Source: Immundisolibacterales bacterium
Lineage (GTDB): Bacteria > Pseudomonadota > Gammaproteobacteria > HK1
Reading direction: 5' to 3'
Assembly (NCBI GenBank): GCA_026712715.1
Contig: JAPOPW010000074.1
Span: 62,001 to 126,000, forward strand
Length of the DNA stretch: 64,000 nt
Shown here: one piece after another, positions 35,033 through 44,626 of the stretch
How positions within the stretch are numbered: position 1 is the stretch's first letter
How the letters are laid out: the number at the start of each line of letters is the position of its first letter
Notes under the pieces: generated by a model
What the model saw: the letters and a program-made list of their open reading frames with translations, nothing else
Database searches by the model: none
What the model was told of the DNA's origin: nothing
Translations under genes and position numbers: made by a program

Positions 35033-35740
35033 ATGCTCGTCTTCCTGCTCGCGGGCGGGGTGAAGGGGGTGGTCGGCCTCGGCCTCCCGACGGTCGCGGT
35101 CGCGCTGCTCTCGGCCACTTTCGGCATCGAGGCGGCGCTCCCCCTGCTCGTCATTCCGTCCTTCGTGACGAACGTCTGGCAGGGAGCGATCGGGGGCCAC
35201 GCGGCGGCGTTGTTCCGGCGCTTCGGAATCGCGCTCGCAATCGTTCCCGTCACGACCTGGGTGGGCTACCACTACGTCTTCGTTGCGGCTCCGGACGCGA
35301 TGGAACGGGTGCTCGGGGCCGTACTACTCTTCTACGCGGCCCTCGGGCTTCGCAGCGCACGGTTCCGCGTGCCGTCGCGGGCGGAGGCGGTGCTGACCCC
35401 GGCGGTCGGCATCGTCAACGGCCTCGTCACCGGTGTGACCGGCACGTTCGTGGTCCCCATCGTGATGTACCTCGAGGCGCTCGGTCTCGACCGCGACCAG
35501 CTCGTGCAGATGATGGGCATCGCGTTCAGCGTGTCCACCGCGGCCCTCGCGGTGGTGCTCGTCCTGCACGGGGCGTATCGGCTCGAAGCGGGGTACGTGT
35601 CGGCGGTCGCGGTCCTTCCCGCCATTGCCGGCATGGTCGCCGGGGCGCGCCTGCGCGTGCGTCTGACCCCGGCCGCGTTCCGGAAGTGGCTGCTCGTCGC
35701 CCTCGCCCTCCTCGGTCTCAAGCTCCTGGTCGCCGGCTGA
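35033..35740 (+). CDS. Sulfite exporter TauE/SafE-family (TSUP) permease
   Basis: This membrane protein of about 235 residues has seven or eight hydrophobic segments. Signatures are GGVKGVVGLGLPTVAVALL at the start and VGIVNGLVTGVTGTFVVPIVMYLEALGL, the second repeat of the family. Members export sulfite, sulfoacetate or other organosulfur anions. The start is uncertain: ATG 35033 has no ribosome site, while GGGGAGG at 34994-35000 sits ahead of in-frame codons that include no ATG, GTG or TTG. A rare ATC start at 35006 would fit that site and supply the first helix. Confidence 0.82.
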   Translation: MLVFLLAGGVKGVVGLGLPTVAVALLSATFGIEAALPLLVIPSFVTNVWQGAIGGHAAALFRRFGIALAIVPVTTWVGYHYVFVAAPDAMERVLGAVLLFYAALGLRSARFRVPSRAEAVLTPAVGIVNGLVTGVTGTFVVPIVMYLEALGLDRDQLVQMMGIAFSVSTAALAVVLVLHGAYRLEAGYVSAVAVLPAIAGMVAGARLRVRLTPAAFRKWLLVALALLGLKLLVAG

Positions 35741-35960
35741 GAACGAAAGCCGCGCCGCCCGGACTCGGCACCGGAGGACCGGAACCGGTCTGCCCTTCGC
35801 CAATCCGACCGGTCCGTGTGAAGTCCCCCCCATTCGGCCCTCGGGCTTCAAGCCGGACCTTGCGGGCCATCGCGTCCGGCTTTCGCGGAATTTCGCCCGG
35901 AGTAGCCGGAGTAGAATGCGCCGCTTCCGCTGGACCGAGCGAACCCGAAGGACCGAATCC

Positions 35961-37193
35961 ATGGCGCGACTCTGCGACCTCCCCGAGGCGATGGCAGAAC
36001 ATCTCCGAAGTCTGCCGCTCCCCGAATTCGACGATACCGCCCTCGCGGCCGGACCGCCGCTCGCCGAGCGCCGGGTGGCCATCGTGACGAGCGCCGGCCT
36101 CGTGCGCCGCGGCGAAGACGCGTTCGCGCCCGGGGACGCCGACTACCGGGTCATTCCCGGGGACGTCCAGGGCGCGGACCTCCTCATGAGCCACATCTCG
36201 GTCAACTACGACCGCTCGGGCTTCGTCGAGGACACGAACGTGGTGTTCCCGATCGACCGATTGCGCGAGCTCGAGGCGGAGGGAACCATCGGCTCGGTCG
36301 CCGAACATCACTACAGCTTCATGGGCGCGACGGACCCCGAGAAGATGGCCGCGCCGGCCGCCCGGGTCGCGGGTCACCTCGCGGCCGACCGGGTGGATGC
36401 GGTCCTCCTCACCCCGGTCTGACCCAACTGCACGCGCGCCGTGAGCGCGCTCGCCCACTACTTCGAACGGGCCGGGATCCCCACCGTCGTCACCAGCCTC
36501 GTGCGCGAGCACAGCGAGTCGATCCGGCCGCCCCGGACCCTCTGGACCTCCTTCGAGCTCGGCCGCCCCCTCGGCGCGCCGGGGGATGCGACATTCCAGC
36601 GCCGGGTGCTCCTCGCCGCCCTCGGACTTCTCGCGGAGACGGCGGGACCGGTGCTCGCGGATTTCCCCGAGGACGCACCGGGGGTCTCGACAGGCGATGC
36701 GGGGAACGCCGGCTGGGCCTGTCCCGTGAGCCTTCCGAAGCCGGAGGGGTCCGACCCCGGGAGCCTCGTGGCGCAGGTTGCGCAGGAGGTACGAAGCCTC
36801 GCCCCGTGGCACGAACGGGCGCGCGAGCGCCGCGGCGGCCGCACCACGGTCGGCCTTTCGGGTCTCCCACCCGATGGGATCGTCGAGTTTCTCGCGGGCT
36901 ACGCCGAGCGCGGCGAGGAGACGAGCCCGCGCGACGGCATCGCCTTCTCCCGCTTCCTCAAGCACGCCCTCGACGACCTCCTCGCCTGGTATCAGGAGGC
37001 GGCGACGGCGCAACCGGGTGCGACTCCGTCCGGCCGGGAGCTTGCGGCGTGGTTCTGGGGCGAGACGCGGGCGAGCCGCCTGTTTCTCGCCGTACGCGAC
37101 CGCGGGGCCGCGAGCGAGGACCCCGCGATACGCCTGGTCGCGAAGCTCCTCCTCGTCCCCCGCAGCGCGAGCGCCTGGATCCCCCCCGCCTGA
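35961..37193 (+). CDS. Selenoprotein of the glycine/sarcosine/betaine (D-proline) reductase B family, UGA-encoded Sec154
   Basis: One 410-codon gene is interrupted by an in-frame TGA at 36420-36422. The flanking frames are in phase and read LLTPV-U-PNCTRAVSALAHYF, giving a U-x-x-C redox motif (Sec154, Cys157) like the UxxC of GrdB and PrdB. Upstream VAIVTSAGLVRRGEDAF, DYRVIPGDV and HYSFMGATDP, and downstream GIPTVVTSLVREHSESIRPPR and ELGRPLGAPGDATFQRRVLLAAL, match the family on both sides of the UGA. A GC hairpin 11 bases after the UGA fits a bacterial SECIS. Family members reduce substrates through a selenol; the substrate here is unknown. Conventional calling would leave two fragments, 35961-36422 and 36441-37193. 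No selA, selB, selC or selD lies in the window. Confidence 0.85.
36434..36450 (+). promoter_or_regulatory. Candidate bacterial SECIS hairpin
   Basis: GCGCGC at 36434-36439 pairs with GCGCGC at 36445-36450 around a five-base loop, CGTGA, which has G as its second base. The loop begins 18 bases after the UGA, inside the spacing that bacterial SelB-binding hairpins use. Stem and spacing are seen directly; SelB binding is inference. Confidence 0.55.
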
Positions 37194-37338
37194 CGGGGGC
37201 GCGACCCCCGCGCGCGGGGAGGGTAGAGGGAACCACGTTGACCCACATCGTTCGCATTGCCCAGGGTCACGCAGGCTGGCCGAGTGTGAAACCAGCGCTC
37301 GACGCCTGCCGTCACCCGACACGAAGGGGAGCCGTACC

Positions 37339-38541
37339 TTGAAGCGAAACGAGCTCATGGCGGGATTCCCGCCGAGCGCGGCGGGCCAGGTCACGCTCGC
37401 TAACTGGCGCCGGGCGCCGTTCAACAAGTGGTCGTTCACGCACTTGCGCGAGCTGATCCCGAGCGCCGGGATCGCCGCCGATCCGGGCGCCGTCTCGCAG
37501 ATGCCGGTCGCGGGCGTCGAGCTCGAAGGGGTGGAGTTCGAGTTCGACGGCTCGCGCTACGACCTCGGGCGCTTTCTCGCCGAGACGGACACGGACGGAA
37601 TGCTCGTCCTGAGGGCGGACAGGATCGTCCACGAGCACTACGGGGCCGGCATGGATGCGGCGACCCCGCACTTCTTCGCGTCCGTCACGAAGTCGGTGCT
37701 CGGGCTCGTCGCGGGCATCCTCGCCGGCCGTGGCACGATCGACGCAGGAGCCCCGGTGACCGATTGGATCCCCGAGGTCGCGGAGACCGCCTGGGCCGGC
37801 GCGACCCTGCGCGACCTCCTCGACATGCGGGTGGGCATCCGGTTCGACGAGGACTACCTCGCCACGTCGGGCGCGATCATCGAGTACCGGAAGGCGCAGG
37901 GCTGGGACCCCCTCGCGCCCGGGGAGGAGCCGTCGGACCTGCGCTCCTTCTTCCGGACCCTGACGGCGCGGGACGGCCCGCATGCCGGAGCCTTCCACTA
38001 CGTCTCGCCCAACACCGACCTCCTCGGCTGGGTCATCGAGCGGGCGGCCGGGCGGCGCTACGTGGACCTCGTGAGCGAGCTCCTGTGGAAACCTATGGGC
38101 GCGGCGGCCGACGCGTACGTCACCGTCGACCGGCTGGGCGCCCCCCGGGCCGCCGGCGGCATGTGCGCGACCCTTCGCGATCTTGCGCGGATCGGACAGC
38201 TCGTCGCCAACCGGGGCCGCCGCGACGGGAAGGAGGTGGTCCCCGCCGACTGGATCGAGGACATCCTCGGCGCGGGCGATCCGTCGGCCTGGGACGCGGG
38301 CGACTTCGCGCCCTACTTCCCGGGCCTGGACGCCCACTACCGCAGCAAGTGGTACGTGCGCCGCGGCGCCGCTCCGTTGGCGTTCGGCGTCGGCGTGTAC
38401 GGACAAAACGTCTTCGCGGATCCCGAGAACGGCATCGTGATCGCCAAGTTCTCGTCGCAGGCCCCGCCCCTGGACGAACGCCTCATTGCGCTCACCATGC
38501 GCGGCGTCGAGTCCATCCGCCACCATCTCGCGGGGGGCTGA
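37339..38541 (+). CDS. Serine hydrolase, beta-lactamase class C / 6-aminohexanoate-dimer hydrolase type
   Basis: The protein has about 400 residues. The active-site motifs are FASVTKSVLGLVAG (S-x-x-K), HYVSPNTDLLGW (the Y-x-N equivalent) and the C-terminal AKFSSQAPP strand. VTLANWRRAPFNKWSFTHLRELIPSA is a conserved N-terminal signature of cytoplasmic esterases and amidases of this group. No signal peptide is present, so it is not a secreted beta-lactamase. TTG 37339 is preferred because GGGGAG lies 8 bases upstream; ATG 37357 is the alternative. The 299 bases after it hold no gene I recognise. Confidence 0.83.
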   Translation: MKRNELMAGFPPSAAGQVTLANWRRAPFNKWSFTHLRELIPSAGIAADPGAVSQMPVAGVELEGVEFEFDGSRYDLGRFLAETDTDGMLVLRADRIVHEHYGAGMDAATPHFFASVTKSVLGLVAGILAGRGTIDAGAPVTDWIPEVAETAWAGATLRDLLDMRVGIRFDEDYLATSGAIIEYRKAQGWDPLAPGEEPSDLRSFFRTLTARDGPHAGAFHYVSPNTDLLGWVIERAAGRRYVDLVSELLWKPMGAAADAYVTVDRLGAPRAAGGMCATLRDLARIGQLVANRGRRDGKEVVPADWIEDILGAGDPSAWDAGDFAPYFPGLDAHYRSKWYVRRGAAPLAFGVGVYGQNVFADPENGIVIAKFSSQAPPLDERLIALTMRGVESIRHHLAGG

Positions 38542-38840
38542 AGCGCGGGGCGCCTGTTTGGCGAGGCCGTGCTCAAGGCCGCGATCCGGCCGGTGCCCCC
38601 GATGCGGAACGGGCGCAATGGGGACACGATGCGAATACCCTCCCGCACCCCCCGTCCAGACGCCGGCGTCGATCCGCCAGCGGTCCAACCATTCTCGAGA
38701 GACGACCGGGTGCCTTGTCCGGCTGGCTCCTTGATGTCGGCGCTTCGACCGACATCGCTTCCGAATGCGAACGGGACCGGACGGCGTGCGGGGGGTCGAG
38801 TGCTCGGTCGTCGCCTTGCGGCAGGCTGAGGCCGGCCGAT

Positions 38841-40568
38841 TCAGCCCTGCGCGGCGCCCCCGTTCTCTCGGCGGAGGGCGCTCGACGGCGCGAACCGATC
38901 GAGCACCTGCCCCGGTCCCCGCCCGTTCGTGACGTAGTCGGAGCCGTCGAAGACCTCGACCCCGTTGCAGAACACCCCGTGGATCCCGAGCGGCCGGCGG
39001 ATCGTGCGCCGGCCGCCCCCCGGGAGGTCCGCGACCCGTTCGCTCGCGGTGACCCCGACCGTCTCCGGGTCGAACAGCAGGAGGTCCGCCCAGGCGCCCG
39101 TCTCGATCCGCCCGCGGTCGGGGATCCCGTAAAGGTCCGCGGGGTGGCTGGTGAGACGCCGCACCCCGTCGGCGATGTCGAACTCGCCGAGCTCCCGCAC
39201 CCAGTGGGAGAGGAAGTGAAGGCCGTAGCCCGCTTCGCACATGAAGGTGAGGTGCGCCCCCGCGTCGGAAAGGGCGACGACTCCCGCCTCGTGCTTCAGC
39301 AGCCGCGCGACGCCCTCGTCGCCCACGTTGAGGAACTGCCCGATGAACATGGTCTCGAGGTTCTCCTCGAGACCGAGGTCGAACATCGTGTCGAGGGGGT
39401 CCGCTCCCCGCTCCGCCGCGATGTCCGCGATGGTCCGGTCCGCGAGCCCGTCGTTCTTCGCGAGGGCGGGGACCGCGACCACCACCCGGTCCCAGTTGCC
39501 CTGGAAGATGAGACCGGGCCGGGGGTTGGCGAGGCTCGCGCGGAAACGGTCCCGAAACTCCCGGCTGCCGAAGTAGGGAACGAGCCGTTCGCGTCCGTAC
39601 GCCTTCACCTCCGAGAAAGCGTCGTGGCTGAAGAAGGGATACGCGTTCGCCAGGGTGAAGTCGAACGACAGCGGCTGGCAGGGGATCTGGATGTACACCG
39701 GGTTGCCGCGCGCCTGCGCGGCCCGGCACGCCTCGAACATCCCGATGGAGCGCTCGGGCGCCTGCTCGTTGTACATCGCCGCTCCCGTCCCCTTGAACAC
39801 GGCCCGTCCGTGGCGGCCGGCGACCGCCTCGATCTCTTCGACGGTCTTCGCCCCGGAAGCGAGCTGCACGATTCCGGCCGGACGGGACCCCATGGCGCCG
39901 ACGAGCGCATCGAACTCCGAGAGATCGGTGATCGTCGAGGGCATCGGGACGCCCCCGTAGCCCGAGTGGTTGAGGGAATACGACGCTCCGAGCCCGATGG
40001 CCCCGCCGTCCATCGCCTCGGCCACCAGCGCCTTCATCCGCGCGAGCTCGTCCGGGGTCGCCTCGGCCCGTTCGGACGCCGCCTCGCCCATGACCGTGGT
40101 GCGGATGACGGAGTGGCCGGCGAGCACCGCGACGTTCGCCGCGGGCGCGATCGCGCGGAGCGCCGCCAGGTACTCGCCGAAGGTTTCGAATTCCCAGCGC
40201 ACCCCGGCGCGGAGAGCCTCGAGGTCCATGCCCTCGACGACCGAAAGATTGCGCAGGATGAGGTCCCGCACCGGCGGGGCGGCCGGCACGATCCCGAATC
40301 CGCAGTTGCCCATGACCACCGTGGTCACGCCGAGCGAGGGTGAGGGCGAGAGGGTGCGGTCCCAGGTAATCTGCGCGTCGTAGTGGGTGTGCAGGTCGAC
40401 GAATCCCGGCGCGAGGGTGAGGCCGCCCGCATCGATCTCGCGCTCCGCGGACTCGCGGACCGCTCCGACCTCGCCGATGCGCCCGTCGCGCACCGCGACG
40501 TCCGCCCGGACCGGTTCGTTGCCGAGGCCGTCGACGACGGTCGCCCCGCGGATGACGAGCTGATTCAT
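38841..40568 (-). CDS. N-acyl-D-amino-acid deacylase family amidohydrolase
   Basis: This 575-residue metal-dependent amidohydrolase has GFVDLHTHYDAQITWD (the HxH motif), GHSVIRTTVMG, GAIGLGASYSLNHSGYGG and LSDAGAHLTFM (the last metal Asp), all typical of D-aminoacylase/dihydroorotase-like enzymes. The length is right for the family. It is cytoplasmic. It is divergent from the GMC oxidoreductase. The exact N-acyl substrate is unknown. Confidence 0.87.
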   Translation of the reverse strand: MNQLVIRGATVVDGLGNEPVRADVAVRDGRIGEVGAVRESAEREIDAGGLTLAPGFVDLHTHYDAQITWDRTLSPSPSLGVTTVVMGNCGFGIVPAAPPVRDLILRNLSVVEGMDLEALRAGVRWEFETFGEYLAALRAIAPAANVAVLAGHSVIRTTVMGEAASERAEATPDELARMKALVAEAMDGGAIGLGASYSLNHSGYGGVPMPSTITDLSEFDALVGAMGSRPAGIVQLASGAKTVEEIEAVAGRHGRAVFKGTGAAMYNEQAPERSIGMFEACRAAQARGNPVYIQIPCQPLSFDFTLANAYPFFSHDAFSEVKAYGRERLVPYFGSREFRDRFRASLANPRPGLIFQGNWDRVVVAVPALAKNDGLADRTIADIAAERGADPLDTMFDLGLEENLETMFIGQFLNVGDEGVARLLKHEAGVVALSDAGAHLTFMCEAGYGLHFLSHWVRELGEFDIADGVRRLTSHPADLYGIPDRGRIETGAWADLLLFDPETVGVTASERVADLPGGGRRTIRRPLGIHGVFCNGVEVFDGSDYVTNGRGPGQVLDRFAPSSALRRENGGAAQG

Positions 40569-40636
40569 GAATTACCATCCCCACCGGAACTCGGATGTCC
40601 CAGAGGATAACCGCTCGCGATAGAGGATTGAGAGCA

Positions 40637-42235
40637 ATGGAATTCGACTACGTCATCGTCGGAGCCGGCTCGGCCGGCTGCGTGCTTGCCCACCGTCTCT
40701 CCGAGGACCCGCGCAACCGGGTGGCCCTCCTCGAGGCGGGAGGCCGCGACAAGAACATCTGGATCCACCTTCCGGTCGGCTTCGCGAAGACCCTGAACGA
40801 TCCGACGGTGAACTGGCTCTTCGAGACCGAGCCGGACGAGAAGACCCGGAACCGCCCGATCCCGATCCCGCGCGGCAAGGTCCTCGGCGGGTCGAGCTCC
40901 ATCAACGGGATGCTCTACATCCGGGGCCATCCCCGCGACTACGACATCTGGGCTCAGCTCGGAAACCGGGGCTGGTCCTTCGACGACGTGCTCCCCTACT
41001 TCAAGCGTTCGGAGAATCAGGAACGGGGGGCGGACGAGTTCCACGGGGTCGGCGGCCCGCTCAACGTCTCCGACCAGCTCGAGACGCACCCGATGTGCGA
41101 CGCGATCATCGAAGCGGCGGAGAATTGCGGCTACCCCCACAACCGGGACGTGAACGGCGCGTCCCAGGACGGCTTCGGCTACTGCCAGGCCACGATTCGG
41201 AAGGGACGGCGCGCGAGCGCCGCCCAGGCGTTTCTCGCCCCGGTGCGGTCACGCCCGAACCTCACCGTGCTGACCCAGGCGCCCACCACCAGGGTCCTGT
41301 TCGAGGGGAAGCGGGCGGTCGGGGTGGAATATTCGCAGCACGGCGAGCGCAAGACGGTCCGCGCCGCGCGGGAAGTGATCCTGTGCGGCGGCGCGATCAA
41401 CTCGCCGCAGATCCTCGAGCTCTCGGGGGTCGGGGACGGCGAACGCCTGCGCGGGCTCGGCATCGAGGCCGTCCACCACCTGCCGGGAGTCGGAGAGAAT
41501 CTTCAGGACCATTTCGCGGTCCGGATGTCCTGGCAGGTGACCGGGACCGTCACCTACAACGAAAGGACGCGGGGGCTCAGTCTGGTTCGAGAGGGCCTGC
41601 GCTACCTGTGGAACCGCACCGGCATCCTCGCCCTGTGCGCCGCGAACGTCACCGGCTACGTCCGGACCCGGGAAGAGGTGGAGACGCCGGACGTCCAGTA
41701 CTTCATGGCCCCGGCAAGCTTCGCGGACTCGCAGGACCGGGCCCTCGACACGGAGCCCGGAATGTCGATCGGGTTCTGCGTCCTTCGACCGGAGTCGATC
41801 GGCACGGTGCACGCGAAGTCGTCCGACCCGTTCTCCGCGCCCGCAATCCGGCCGAACTTCCTGGACTCGAAGGTCGATCGCGATGCGATTGTCGAAGGCA
41901 CCCGCATCGCGCGCCGGATCGTGGAGGCGCCGCCCATGGACCCCTACCGGGGACCGGAGCTGATGCCGGGAGGCGAGGCGCAGACGTACGACGAGCTGCT
42001 CGACTACGCCCGCGACACCGGGACCACCGTGTATCACCCGGTGGGCACCTGCAAGATGGGGAGCGATCCCAGGGCGGTGGTGGACGATCGGCTGAGGGTT
42101 CACGGGCTCGACGGCCTCCGGGTTGCGGACGCGTCCATCATGCCGACCCTGGTCTCGGGAAACACCAACGCCCCCGTCATCATGATTGGAGAGAAGGCGG
42201 CGGACCTCGTCCGCGAGGACGCCGGGATGCGGTGA
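40637..42235 (+). CDS. GMC-family FAD oxidoreductase (choline dehydrogenase-like)
   Basis: The 532-residue protein starts with the FAD-binding [23 protein letters not shown] signature 1 is [24 protein letters not shown], signature 2 is [16 protein letters not shown], and the catalytic His region is [13 protein letters not shown]. It belongs to the BetA-like alcohol dehydrogenase group; the alcohol it oxidises is unknown, and no betaine aldehyde dehydrogenase is next to it. AGAGGATTGAGAG precedes the ATG; two earlier in-frame ATGs would add unconserved residues. Confidence 0.9.
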   Translation: MEFDYVIVGAGSAGCVLAHRLSEDPRNRVALLEAGGRDKNIWIHLPVGFAKTLNDPTVNWLFETEPDEKTRNRPIPIPRGKVLGGSSSINGMLYIRGHPRDYDIWAQLGNRGWSFDDVLPYFKRSENQERGADEFHGVGGPLNVSDQLETHPMCDAIIEAAENCGYPHNRDVNGASQDGFGYCQATIRKGRRASAAQAFLAPVRSRPNLTVLTQAPTTRVLFEGKRAVGVEYSQHGERKTVRAAREVILCGGAINSPQILELSGVGDGERLRGLGIEAVHHLPGVGENLQDHFAVRMSWQVTGTVTYNERTRGLSLVREGLRYLWNRTGILALCAANVTGYVRTREEVETPDVQYFMAPASFADSQDRALDTEPGMSIGFCVLRPESIGTVHAKSSDPFSAPAIRPNFLDSKVDRDAIVEGTRIARRIVEAPPMDPYRGPELMPGGEAQTYDELLDYARDTGTTVYHPVGTCKMGSDPRAVVDDRLRVHGLDGLRVADASIMPTLVSGNTNAPVIMIGEKAADLVREDAGMR

Positions 42236-42475
42236 CGGCGCGGGAATCCGGGGATTTCGGCGCAAGCGGGCAGGACCGGCCGGAAGCGCGCGTCCGCGCC
42301 GGCCGGCGGCCGCCGGCCTCGCCGATTCCGGCGCTTCGCGCCGTTGCAGCGGCCCGAAGGAGCACGGTTCAACACCACGAGCGAATTGGCGTTCGGCCGG
42401 CGGGATGTCGGCGGAGCCCACGGGATAGAATGCGGGCCGCGCGCGACGGCGCGCGACGCACAAGGGGGAAGTTCG

Positions 42476-43477
42476 ATGTCCGAGAGCCGCGATCCGGTCG
42501 AATGGTACCGGCGCATGCGGCGCCTTCGCCGCTTCGAGATGCGGGCAGCGGAGCTCGTCGGGGAAGGCGAGATCGCCGGGCCGGTACACGAGTACATCGG
42601 CGAGGAGGCGGTCGCGGTCGGGGTGTGCGCGGCGCTTCGCGCGGACGACGTCATCACGAGCACCCACCGGGGGCACGGCCATATCCTCGCCAAGGGGGGA
42701 GCCCCCGACCGCATGTACGCGGAGCTGCTCGGGCGCGACAGCGGGTACAACCGCGGGCGCGGGGGCTCCATGCACATCGCGGACTTCGCGCTCGGCATCT
42801 TCGGCGCGAACGGAATCGTCGGCGCGGGGGCCCCGATGGCCTGCGGCGCCGCGTACACCTTCAAGCTCCGGGGCGAAGACCGCGTCGCCGTCCCCTTCTT
42901 CGGCGACGGCGCCATGAACCAGGGAGTCCTGCTCGAGTCGTTCAACCTTGCCGTGGTTGTCGATCTCCCGGTGGTCTTCGCGTGCGAGAACAACGGGTAC
43001 GCGATTTCGTCGCCGATCGATGAAATGCTCGGGGGCGAGCTCGTCGAGCGGGCGGCGGGATTCGGGCTCCCCGTCCGGTCGGTGGACGGCATGGACGTGC
43101 GCGCGGTGCACGCCGCCACCAGCGCCGCCGTCGAGCGCGCTCGGGCGGGCGGCGGTCCGACCTTCCTCGAATTCCGGACCGCCCGGTACTCCGTGCACAA
43201 CATCGCGACCGGCGCGCGGATGCGCGACAGCCGTTCGGAAGAGATGCTCGCGCAAGCGCGCGGCCGCGACCCGCTCGAACGGCTCGCGGGCGAGCTCAGC
43301 GGCAACGGCGGCTGGGGCGCGGGCGGCCGCGAAGCGGTCGACGACGAGATCGAGCGCGAGCTCGAGGGCGCAATCGGGTTCGCCCGCAACAGCCCCCGGC
43401 CGCGCCCCGAGACCGCCCTCGACTACATGTACGCCGACACCTATCCGGACTTTCCCGCACCGGGCTGGGAGCAGTAG
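42476..43477 (+). CDS. 2-oxo acid dehydrogenase E1 alpha subunit
   Basis: This 333-residue ThDP-binding alpha subunit belongs to the PDH/acetoin dehydrogenase class. The signature ITSTHRGHGHILAKG and the ThDP motif FFGDGAMNQGVLLESFNLA to VFACENNGYA are intact. AAGGGGGAAG precedes the ATG at 42476. The beta subunit follows four bases after the stop. No E2 or E3 gene is in the window, so the pair must borrow them or act differently; the substrate is not resolved. Confidence 0.88.
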   Translation: MSESRDPVEWYRRMRRLRRFEMRAAELVGEGEIAGPVHEYIGEEAVAVGVCAALRADDVITSTHRGHGHILAKGGAPDRMYAELLGRDSGYNRGRGGSMHIADFALGIFGANGIVGAGAPMACGAAYTFKLRGEDRVAVPFFGDGAMNQGVLLESFNLAVVVDLPVVFACENNGYAISSPIDEMLGGELVERAAGFGLPVRSVDGMDVRAVHAATSAAVERARAGGGPTFLEFRTARYSVHNIATGARMRDSRSEEMLAQARGRDPLERLAGELSGNGGWGAGGREAVDDEIERELEGAIGFARNSPRPRPETALDYMYADTYPDFPAPGWEQ

Positions 43478-43481
43478 TTCC

Positions 43482-44450
43482 ATGCGCGAGATGACTTACA
43501 TTCAGGCGCTCAACGAGGCGCTCCACCAGGCGATGTCCGAGGATTCCGCCGTGTTCGTCCTCGGCGAGAACATCCGCGGCGGCATGCGCCCGGAGACGGC
43601 CGGGCTCGACGATGCGTTCGCGCCGGGACGGGTGCTGGACATGCCGATCTCGGAGGCCGCGTTCACGGGTTTCGCCAACGGGGCGGCGCTTGCCGGGATG
43701 CGGCCGGTGGTGGAGTTCCAGGTCGCGTCCCTCATGTTCCCCGCCTTCGATCAGATCGTGAACCAGGCCGCGAAGCTGCCCCTGATGCTGGGCGGGCAGG
43801 CGCACATTCCGATCACGTTCTTCCTCATGGGGGCGGGCGCCGGGGGCGGGCGCGCCGGCCAGCATTCGGACAACCCCTACACCTTCCTCATCCACGCCGG
43901 GATCAAGACGGTCTGTCCTGCGACCCCCGCCGATGCGAAGGGTCTCATGCTGGCCGCGATCTTCGAGAACGACCCGGTGGCGGTCGTCGTCAACGCCAAC
44001 CTGCTCCGGACGACCGGCGAGGTGCCGGCCGGGAGCGAACGAACGCCGCTCGCGAACGGGAAGGTGCGCCGCGCCGGCCGGGACGCGACGGTCTGCGCGA
44101 TCGGAAGCCTCGTGCCCGCCGCGCTCGAGGCGGCGGAACGGCTCACCGCCGACGGCATCGAGGTGGAGGTCTGGGACCCCCGCAGCCTCCTCCCCTTCGA
44201 CAAGGAGGGGCTCGCCGCGTCGGTCGCGAAGACCGGAAGGCTCGTGGTCGCGGACGACTCCGCGCGGACCTGCGGGTTCGCGGCGGAGGTCGCGGGTCTC
44301 GCAGCCGAGCGCTGCTTCGACTCCCTCCGCGCCCCCATCAAGCGGGTCACCCGGGCCGACGTGACCGTGCCGTACAGCACCCCGATCGAGCACGCCATGC
44401 TGCCCGCGGCCGGCGAGGTCGAAGCCGCCGTCCGTGCGATCGCGGCCTGA
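43482..44450 (+). CDS. 2-oxo acid dehydrogenase E1 beta subunit
   Basis: This 322-residue beta subunit has transketolase-type pyrimidine and C-terminal domains. Motifs are FVLGENIRGG, VLDMPISEAAFTGFANGAAL, RPVVEFQVASLMFPAFDQIVNQAAKL and, in the C-terminal domain, GRDATVCAIGSLVPAALEAAE. It is co-transcribed with the alpha subunit. The 176 bases after it hold nothing clear. Confidence 0.88.
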   Translation: MREMTYIQALNEALHQAMSEDSAVFVLGENIRGGMRPETAGLDDAFAPGRVLDMPISEAAFTGFANGAALAGMRPVVEFQVASLMFPAFDQIVNQAAKLPLMLGGQAHIPITFFLMGAGAGGGRAGQHSDNPYTFLIHAGIKTVCPATPADAKGLMLAAIFENDPVAVVVNANLLRTTGEVPAGSERTPLANGKVRRAGRDATVCAIGSLVPAALEAAERLTADGIEVEVWDPRSLLPFDKEGLAASVAKTGRLVVADDSARTCGFAAEVAGLAAERCFDSLRAPIKRVTRADVTVPYSTPIEHAMLPAAGEVEAAVRAIAA

Positions 44451-44626
44451 CCGCGCCCCGGGTCCGGTGCGCGGCCGAAGCGGATTCGCATCCACCCGAT
44501 GAGTTCCGCCGTCCGCTTGCACGGCGGCGGCATCGGGGCGCGGGCGGCGACGAAACACCGCTCGTCCGGCGACCGGCACCCCCGCCCTCCCCCGTCCCCC
44601 GCCGCGTCGAACGGCAGCGCCGGGCG

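Noticed and set aside
36441-37193. A separate GTG-started gene after a stop at 36420
   Set aside because: It lacks a ribosome site, is in phase with the gene before it, and both parts belong to one reductase B family across a UGA. Treated as one selenoprotein.
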